From Flavobacteriaceae bacterium CG2_30_31_66 (GTDB taxonomy: Bacteria > Bacteroidota > Bacteroidia > Flavobacteriales > Flavobacteriaceae): a stretch of 36,295 nucleotides of DNA. Below the pieces are notes generated by a model. That model saw only the letters and a program-made list of their open reading frames with translations. It was not told where the DNA came from and made no database searches. A program made the position numbers and the translations under genes. Shown here piece after piece: positions 32,217 to 36,295 of this stretch (positions within the stretch are counted from its first letter, which is position 1; each line of letters starts with the position of its first letter). The stretch is taken from contig MNYM01000023.1 of assembly GCA_001873065.1 (NCBI GenBank), positions 1 through 36,295 of the forward strand, read 5' to 3'.

Positions 32217-33611
32217 ATGAAAAAAATACTTGGATTATTAGGAATCGCAATTTTAGGCGGTGTCATAACTTTAGGAGGTTATAAAATGTTTTTTAACGAA
32301 TCTTCAGTTTTTCAAAGTTCAGGATCTGAAAATTCTAAGACAATTCGAACAAATTTCGTAACAACTTCAAACGAAACTTCGGCTAATTTTGATTATGAGT
32401 CTGTTGATTTTACTTTGGCAGCTGAAAAATCATTAGATGCAGTTGTGCATGTTAAAAACACTACAACTCGAACACAATACAATCCTTTGGCTGAATTTTT
32501 TTACGGAAATGGAAGTGGCACAAGAAAATTTGAACAAGTTGGGACAGGAAGTGGTGTTATCATTTCATCAGATGGTTATATTGTTACGAATAATCACGTA
32601 GTTGATGGCGCAAACGATATTGAGATTATTTTGAATGATAAAAAAGTGTATAAAGCGAAATTAATTGGCGCTGATAAAAATGATGATATTGCGTTGTTGA
32701 AAATTTCGGCAGATAATGAATTGCCATTCATCACTTTTGCAAATTCTGACAATGTAAAAGTAGGAGAGTGGGTTTTGGCTGTTGGAAATCCATATAATTT
32801 AACATCCACAGTAACTGCAGGAATTGTAAGTGCGAAAGGTAGAGATTTGGATGGGAATGGTTCAATAGACTCTTTTATTCAAACTGATGCAGCTGTAAAT
32901 CCTGGAAATAGTGGAGGAGCTTTGGTAAATACCAGAGGAGAATTAATTGGAATAAATACGGCTATTTCTTCTGCAACAGGTTCATTTATTGGATATTCAT
33001 TTGCAATACCCTCAAACATCACCAAAAAAATTGTGGATGATTTGCTTGAATTTGGCAACGTTCAAGAAGCAGTTTTAGGAATTGTTTTCAATACCCAAGA
33101 AAATAATGATGTTCTAGGAGTTAAAATTTCGGATGTTGAGCAAGGTCAAGGAGCTGCAAAAGCAGGCTTGAAAAAAGATGATATTATTGTAAAAGTTAAC
33201 AATGTAAAAATCACAAAATTTGCTGATTTAAAAGGTCAACTTACTGCAAAAAGACCTGGAGAATTTGTTGAAATTACCATTGATAGAAATGGAGAATTGA
33301 TTACTAAAAACGTGCAACTTAGCAAAAAACCAAAGCAACTTAAATCGCCTTCTTTTAATTGGGAATTGAAAGACGTATCAAAACAAGAATTAAAAGACAA
33401 AGGCATTAAAAACGGTGTAAAGATTGTTGAGTTGATTAATAGGGGAGAAAACAGCTTGAATAATTATATCATCACCAAAATCAATGACAAACCAGTTTCT
33501 GATGCTGAAGAGGGAGTTAAAATGTTGGAAAGCATTGCAAATAGTAAGTCTTATATTATCATTGAAATGATCAATCTAAAGGGAGAAAAAGAAACTTTGC
33601 GTTTTAGATAA
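32217..33611 (+). CDS. degP: DegP/HtrA-type periplasmic serine protease
   Basis: A 464-residue Do-like protease. The N-terminal hydrophobic segment (4-20) is a signal peptide or anchor. The trypsin-like triad is H127 (TNNHVVDG), D157 (NDDIALLK) and S232 (NPGNSGGAL). Two PDZ domains follow, the first at about 285-375 (VLGVKISDVEQGQGAAKAGL) and the second at about 385-464. It degrades or refolds misfolded envelope proteins. A perfect terminator follows at 33631. The promoter carries phased GTTAAA repeats, suggesting stress control by a two-component regulator. Confidence 0.95.
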   Translation: MKKILGLLGIAILGGVITLGGYKMFFNESSVFQSSGSENSKTIRTNFVTTSNETSANFDYESVDFTLAAEKSLDAVVHVKNTTTRTQYNPLAEFFYGNGSGTRKFEQVGTGSGVIISSDGYIVTNNHVVDGANDIEIILNDKKVYKAKLIGADKNDDIALLKISADNELPFITFANSDNVKVGEWVLAVGNPYNLTSTVTAGIVSAKGRDLDGNGSIDSFIQTDAAVNPGNSGGALVNTRGELIGINTAISSATGSFIGYSFAIPSNITKKIVDDLLEFGNVQEAVLGIVFNTQENNDVLGVKISDVEQGQGAAKAGLKKDDIIVKVNNVKITKFADLKGQLTAKRPGEFVEITIDRNGELITKNVQLSKKPKQLKSPSFNWELKDVSKQELKDKGIKNGVKIVELINRGENSLNNYIITKINDKPVSDAEEGVKMLESIANSKSYIIIEMINLKGEKETLRFR

Positions 33612-33630
33612 TAATTAAAATTCACAATTA

Positions 33631-33659
33631 AATCCTGATGTAACATCAGGATTTTTTTT
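33631..33659 (+). terminator. Rho-independent terminator after degP
   Basis: Perfect stem AATCCTGATG (33631-33640) with CATCAGGATT (33644-33653), loop TAA, then a T-run. Confidence 0.93.
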
Positions 33660-33673
33660 GGAATAAAATAATT

Positions 33674-33714
33674 ACGAAATCGATTTCGTTTTTCAAAAAA
33701 AATAAATACTTTTG
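33674..33714 (+). promoter_or_regulatory. GAPDH promoter with a 16-base LacI-like palindrome
   Basis: ACGAAATCGATTTCGT (33674-33689) is a perfect palindrome with a central CG, in the -33 region of a promoter whose -7 element is TACTTTTG (33707-33714). Size, ACG/CGT ends and central CG resemble LacI-family operators such as the PurR box. The leader to the ATG at 33747 is about 25 bases. Confidence 0.6.
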
Positions 33715-33746
33715 CATTCAAATAAAAAAAGGAGCAAGTAAAATCT

Positions 33747-35189
33747 ATGTCAACAACTATAAATTACGAAGAAGAAGTTTCACAACAAGCTTTAACAAGA
33801 AGAGCAACTGTAGAATTTATCAATATTGTAAATGATTTGTGGTATGACAAATCCATTGAATTGGTTTTTTTTAGAAATCCTTTGATTGATAAAAGAGCCA
33901 GTGAAGTTTTGAATTTAATCAATTACGCAAAAGAATTTGTCAACAAACCAATTACAATTCAAGATGCATTGAGCATTGCAAAAGCCATTCAACAAGTAGA
34001 TTTGCCAGCTTCAAAATTAGATATTGGAAAATTGGCATATGAATGTCATTTGAATCCAAAAGGCTGTGTTGATAAAATTGCATTCATCAAAAAGCAACTA
34101 AAAAACATCACTGAAACAAAAAATGTTACTCCAAAAGATGTCGTTTTATATGGATTTGGAAGAATTGGACGTTTGTTGGCACGTGAATTAATGACCAAAA
34201 TGGGCAAAGGTTCTCAATTGAGATTGAGAGCAATTGTAACTCGCGATAAAATAACTCCTACCGTTTTGGAAAAAAGAGCTTCCTTATTAAGCATAGATTC
34301 TGTTCATGGAAATTTTTTAGGAACTGTTCAAGTTGATAATGAGCACAATGCGTTGATTATCAATGGAACTACCGTTTTTATGATTTCTGCCAATAATCCA
34401 GAGGAAATTGATTATACAAAATACGGAATAAAAGACGCTTTAATTATTGACAACACTGGCGCTTTCAGAGATGATGTAGATTTAAAAAGACATCTTTCAT
34501 CAAAAGGAGCAAGCAAAGTGTTGATTACTGCGCCTGCAAAAGGAGTTCCAAATATTGTTTATGGCGTAAATCACAAACAATACAATCCTGATGAAATCGA
34601 TATTTTTTCAGCAGCTTCTTGCACAACCAATGCCATTACGCCCGTTTTAAAAGTATTGGAAAATAATTTTGGCATCAAAAAAGGACATTTAGAAACCATT
34701 CATGCATACACAAATGATCAAAATTTGGTTGATAATATGCACAGCAAATATCGTCGAGGAAGAGCAGCAGCCTTGAATATGGTCATTACAGAAACTGGTG
34801 CAGGAAGTGCAGTTTCAAAAGCATTGCCAGCTTTGGAAGGAAAATTAACTTCAAATGCCATTCGTGTTCCAGTGCCAAATGGTTCCTTAGCCATTTTGAG
34901 TTTGCAACTAAGAAGACCTGTAACCACAGATATTGTAAACGCCATTTTAAAACAAAACGCATTAGAAGGCGATTTGGTAGAACAAATCAAATATTCTATG
35001 GACAATGAATTGGTTTCCACAGATATTATTGGGTCAACAGCACCTTCTATTTTTGATAGCAAAGCAACCATTACTGATGGAGAAAGTGTTGTGTTGTATG
35101 TTTGGTATGACAACGAATATGGCTATTCGCATCAAGTAATGCGTTTGGCAAGACACATTGCCAAAGTTCGTAGATTTACGAATTATTAA
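33747..35189 (+). CDS. gap: Long-form glyceraldehyde-3-phosphate dehydrogenase
   Basis: A 480-residue GAPDH, about 145 residues longer than the classical enzyme. The first 130 residues form a helical extension that I cannot match to a known domain. The NAD(P)-binding YGFGRIGR begins at 135, the catalytic cysteine is C292 (AASCTTNA), and the C-terminal VWYDNEYGYSHQ is intact. It interconverts glyceraldehyde 3-phosphate and 1,3-bisphosphoglycerate. Flavobacteria often carry this form beside a normal-length one, which hints at a separate glycolytic or gluconeogenic role. The palindrome in the promoter suggests control by carbon source. An AAGGAG sequence before the ATG is 12 bases away and unlikely to be used. 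Confidence 0.9.
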   Translation: MSTTINYEEEVSQQALTRRATVEFINIVNDLWYDKSIELVFFRNPLIDKRASEVLNLINYAKEFVNKPITIQDALSIAKAIQQVDLPASKLDIGKLAYECHLNPKGCVDKIAFIKKQLKNITETKNVTPKDVVLYGFGRIGRLLARELMTKMGKGSQLRLRAIVTRDKITPTVLEKRASLLSIDSVHGNFLGTVQVDNEHNALIINGTTVFMISANNPEEIDYTKYGIKDALIIDNTGAFRDDVDLKRHLSSKGASKVLITAPAKGVPNIVYGVNHKQYNPDEIDIFSAASCTTNAITPVLKVLENNFGIKKGHLETIHAYTNDQNLVDNMHSKYRRGRAAALNMVITETGAGSAVSKALPALEGKLTSNAIRVPVPNGSLAILSLQLRRPVTTDIVNAILKQNALEGDLVEQIKYSMDNELVSTDIIGSTAPSIFDSKATITDGESVVLYVWYDNEYGYSHQVMRLARHIAKVRRFTNY

Positions 35190-35211
35190 CATGGATTCCT
35201 CAATTCAAACT

Positions 35212-35246
35212 AAAAACCTGAAATAATTTTATTTCAGGTTTTTTTT
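35212..35246 (+). terminator. Rho-independent terminator after GAPDH
   Basis: Stem AAAAACCTGAAAT (35212-35224) with ATTTCAGGTTTTT (35231-35243), a 6-base loop and a T-run. Confidence 0.9.
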
Positions 35247-35595
35247 GATTTTAGAGGTAAAGATGTTTTTTTAAGAAGCAACTTCCTGCTCTTCGTTTCA
35301 AGTCCTCGTTACAAACATCAATCCTGCAAGGTTTTTAAAACCTTGTAGGTATTTTATTTTAAAAAACCATCTTGTAAATAGAAGACTTTTACGTTTTTGG
35401 CTATAAATCCGTAAACTTCATAAAATAGTTATTTTAAAATGCTATTTCTAAATAAAAATACCAAATTTTGAACCCAACGTAAATTGAAGGCTACAATTTA
35501 TGAGGTACAAAAAACCCATATATTTTTTATAAATATTTCTGTTTCAATACAATAATTTTGCTATTTTTGGAAAAAGAAAATATAAAAAAATAGCT
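35247..35595. other. Non-coding region between GAPDH and a 54-codon ORF
   Basis: No reading frame with coding signal is seen. The stretch contains a palindromic repeat (35323-35349), a weaker inverted repeat around 35483-35505 (TAAATTG with CAATTTA), and a promoter-like TAATTTTG at 35553-35560 about 35 bases before the next ORF. Confidence 0.6.
35323..35349. repeat. Palindromic repeat, 13-base arms
   Basis: CCTGCAAGGTTTT, a single T, then AAAACCTTGTAGG: 13-base arms with one G/T mismatch. It resembles dispersed palindromes in flavobacterial genomes; no T-run follows, so it is not an obvious terminator. Confidence 0.75.
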
Positions 35596-35760
35596 ATGAC
35601 ATCTACATTAAAAACAAGAAACTCAAATCACTTAGCTTTTTTCCAAAATTTACTGGGGATTATTGAAACCTACAAAGATTTAAAAAACTATGTAAAAGCT
35701 GTTTTTGGAGCTAGTAGTCCTAAATTTAGGCAGGTTAAGGGGATTGGATTTAAGAGGTAA
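35596..35760 (+). CDS. Hypothetical 54-residue protein
   Basis: A short ORF of 54 codons starting MTSTLKTRNSNHLAFFQNLL and ending FGASSPKFRQVKGIGFKR. The FGASSP...QVKGIxF ending resembles the C-terminus of small uncharacterised proteins in Bacteroidota, where FGANSPQ..QVxxIKF variants recur; this is recalled, not checked. It has a TAATTTTG promoter element 35 bases upstream. It could be a real small protein or the C-terminal remnant of a longer one, given the repeats and the transposase nearby. Confidence 0.5.
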   Translation: MTSTLKTRNSNHLAFFQNLLGIIETYKDLKNYVKAVFGASSPKFRQVKGIGFKR

Positions 35761-35855
35761 ATATTTTTAAAAGTATTCTACTTTTTAAAGTGTTTTAAAA
35801 GTTTGAATTTTAAATTATAATCTATCAAAAATACTCTAAAAAAAAATTTAATAAA

Positions 35856-35957
35856 ATGAAAACTAAACTTATATTGATAATAATATTTTCAATTTCAATT
35901 TGTAAAGCACAAAATCTTGAAAATTTAGATACAAAACCCGATAGCGCGGATTTGTAA
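35856..35957 (+). pseudogene. Truncated secreted-protein ORF ending in a REP hairpin
   Basis: 33 codons starting MKTKLILIIIFSISICKAQ, a clear signal peptide with a cleavage site before QN, then 14 mature residues. The stop codon lies inside the REP-type hairpin at 35944-35964, so the gene seems to have been cut by the repeat and its remainder lost. A genuine short secreted peptide is possible but less likely. Confidence 0.5.
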
Positions 35958-35964
35958 TCCGTGC
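35944..35964. repeat. REP-type hairpin upstream of the transposase
   Basis: GCGCGGATT, TGT, AATCCGTGC: a 9-base-pair stem with one G/T pair and a 3-base loop. It is locally GC-rich in an AT-rich region and lies 65 bases before a REP-associated transposase gene, the expected position for its recognition repeat. The motif is familiar from many flavobacterial intergenic regions. Confidence 0.75.
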
Positions 35965-36029
35965 CCAAACCAATTGTAAAATAAAAACAAATTAAGAAAA
36001 AACTAAAGATTTGTGTTTCAAAGATATTT

Positions 36030-36295
36030 ATGTCAACAAAATATAAAGCCACAACCACAGAAGAAGCCTATTTTATAACCATTACAACAGTTGGCTGGAT
36101 TGACGTTTTTACAAGATTAAATCAAAAATATGTCATTTTAAACTCCTTACATCATTGTCAAAAAAATAAGGGATTAGAAATTTATGCATATTGTATCATG
36201 AGTAGTCATATTCATTTGCTTTGCAAGGCAACAGATGGAAATATATTATCCAGTATTCTCGGAATTTTACAAAGAGGCATTTCAAGGAGTTACAC
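36030..36295 (+). mobile_element. REP-associated (RAYT/IS200-like) transposase, 5' part
   Basis: An open frame from the ATG at 36030 to the window end (88 codons, no stop): MSTKYKATTTEEAYFITITT, VGWIDVFTRLNQKYV, then YAYCIMSSHIHLLCKATDG. The HIH within MSSHIHLL is the HUH metal-binding motif of Y1 transposases; the catalytic tyrosine lies past the end. This class moves or maintains REP hairpins like the one just upstream. The call is by family resemblance; the rest of the gene is outside the window. Confidence 0.88.

Noticed and set aside
33730..33736. AAGGAG before GAPDH as a Shine-Dalgarno site
   Set aside because: Spacing to the ATG is about 12 bases, and Bacteroidota ribosomes are known to make little use of such sites.
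35825..36058. Minus-strand ORF of 77 codons across the REP hairpin
   Set aside because: It runs antisense to the signal-peptide ORF, the hairpin and the transposase start; the GTDYKSALSG phrase is a common translation artefact of this repeat.

Overview
The window looks like chromosomal DNA from a member of the Flavobacteriaceae (Bacteroidota), somewhere near Polaribacter or Tenacibaculum; I cannot fix the genus. The base composition is strongly AT-rich. The clues are rpmB-rpmG followed by a 50-residue DUF4295 gene, a DUF6090 protein, and promoters of the Bacteroidota type (TTG, about 19 bases, TAnnTTTG). There is almost no Shine-Dalgarno sequence before genes, several genes use TTG starts, and a flavobacterial REP-type transposase sits at the right end.

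Most of the window is ordinary housekeeping sequence. Bases 1-80 hold the 3' half of the SRP RNA. Then come a short-chain dehydrogenase and a lipoprotein facing each other, a transaldolase, menD coupled to a half-size CvfB-like protein, a secreted esterase-like protein with an altered nucleophile site, and menB. These are followed by purU, a fumarylacetoacetate hydrolase family gene and cinA (7-10 kb). The block at 10-15 kb carries rpmB, rpmG, the DUF4295 gene (probably ribosomal protein bL38), ftsY, an amidase lipoprotein and rimO. Bases 15-21.4 kb carry a DUF6090 gene, glmM, a beta-barrel protein, a class V PLP enzyme, an LpxL-like acyltransferase and a rhomboid protease. A tRNA-Gly(TCC), prmC and an acetyltransferase lie on the minus strand at 21.4-23 kb. 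A LEA-type lipoprotein, ribD, a HAD hydrolase and a YigZ protein follow, then a thioesterase, dnaA, a low-molecular-weight phosphatase and an RsmI-like methyltransferase.

Bases 29-32 kb form a minus-strand envelope cluster (dapF, an acetyltransferase, mltG, then a lysozyme-like protein). Divergent from it is a DegP/HtrA protease with an unusual promoter. A long-form GAPDH with a palindrome in its promoter comes next. The last kilobase is accessory: palindromic repeats, a 54-codon ORF, a truncated signal-peptide ORF ending inside a REP-type hairpin, and the start of a RAYT/IS200-like transposase running off the end.

I see no defence system, prophage, CRISPR array or secondary-metabolite cluster. 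The most interesting signals are regulatory: five helically phased GTTAAA repeats before degP, a 16-base LacI-like palindrome before GAPDH, a DnaA box at the dnaA promoter, a ribD reading frame without an ATG start, and short-period tandem spacers in front of many genes.
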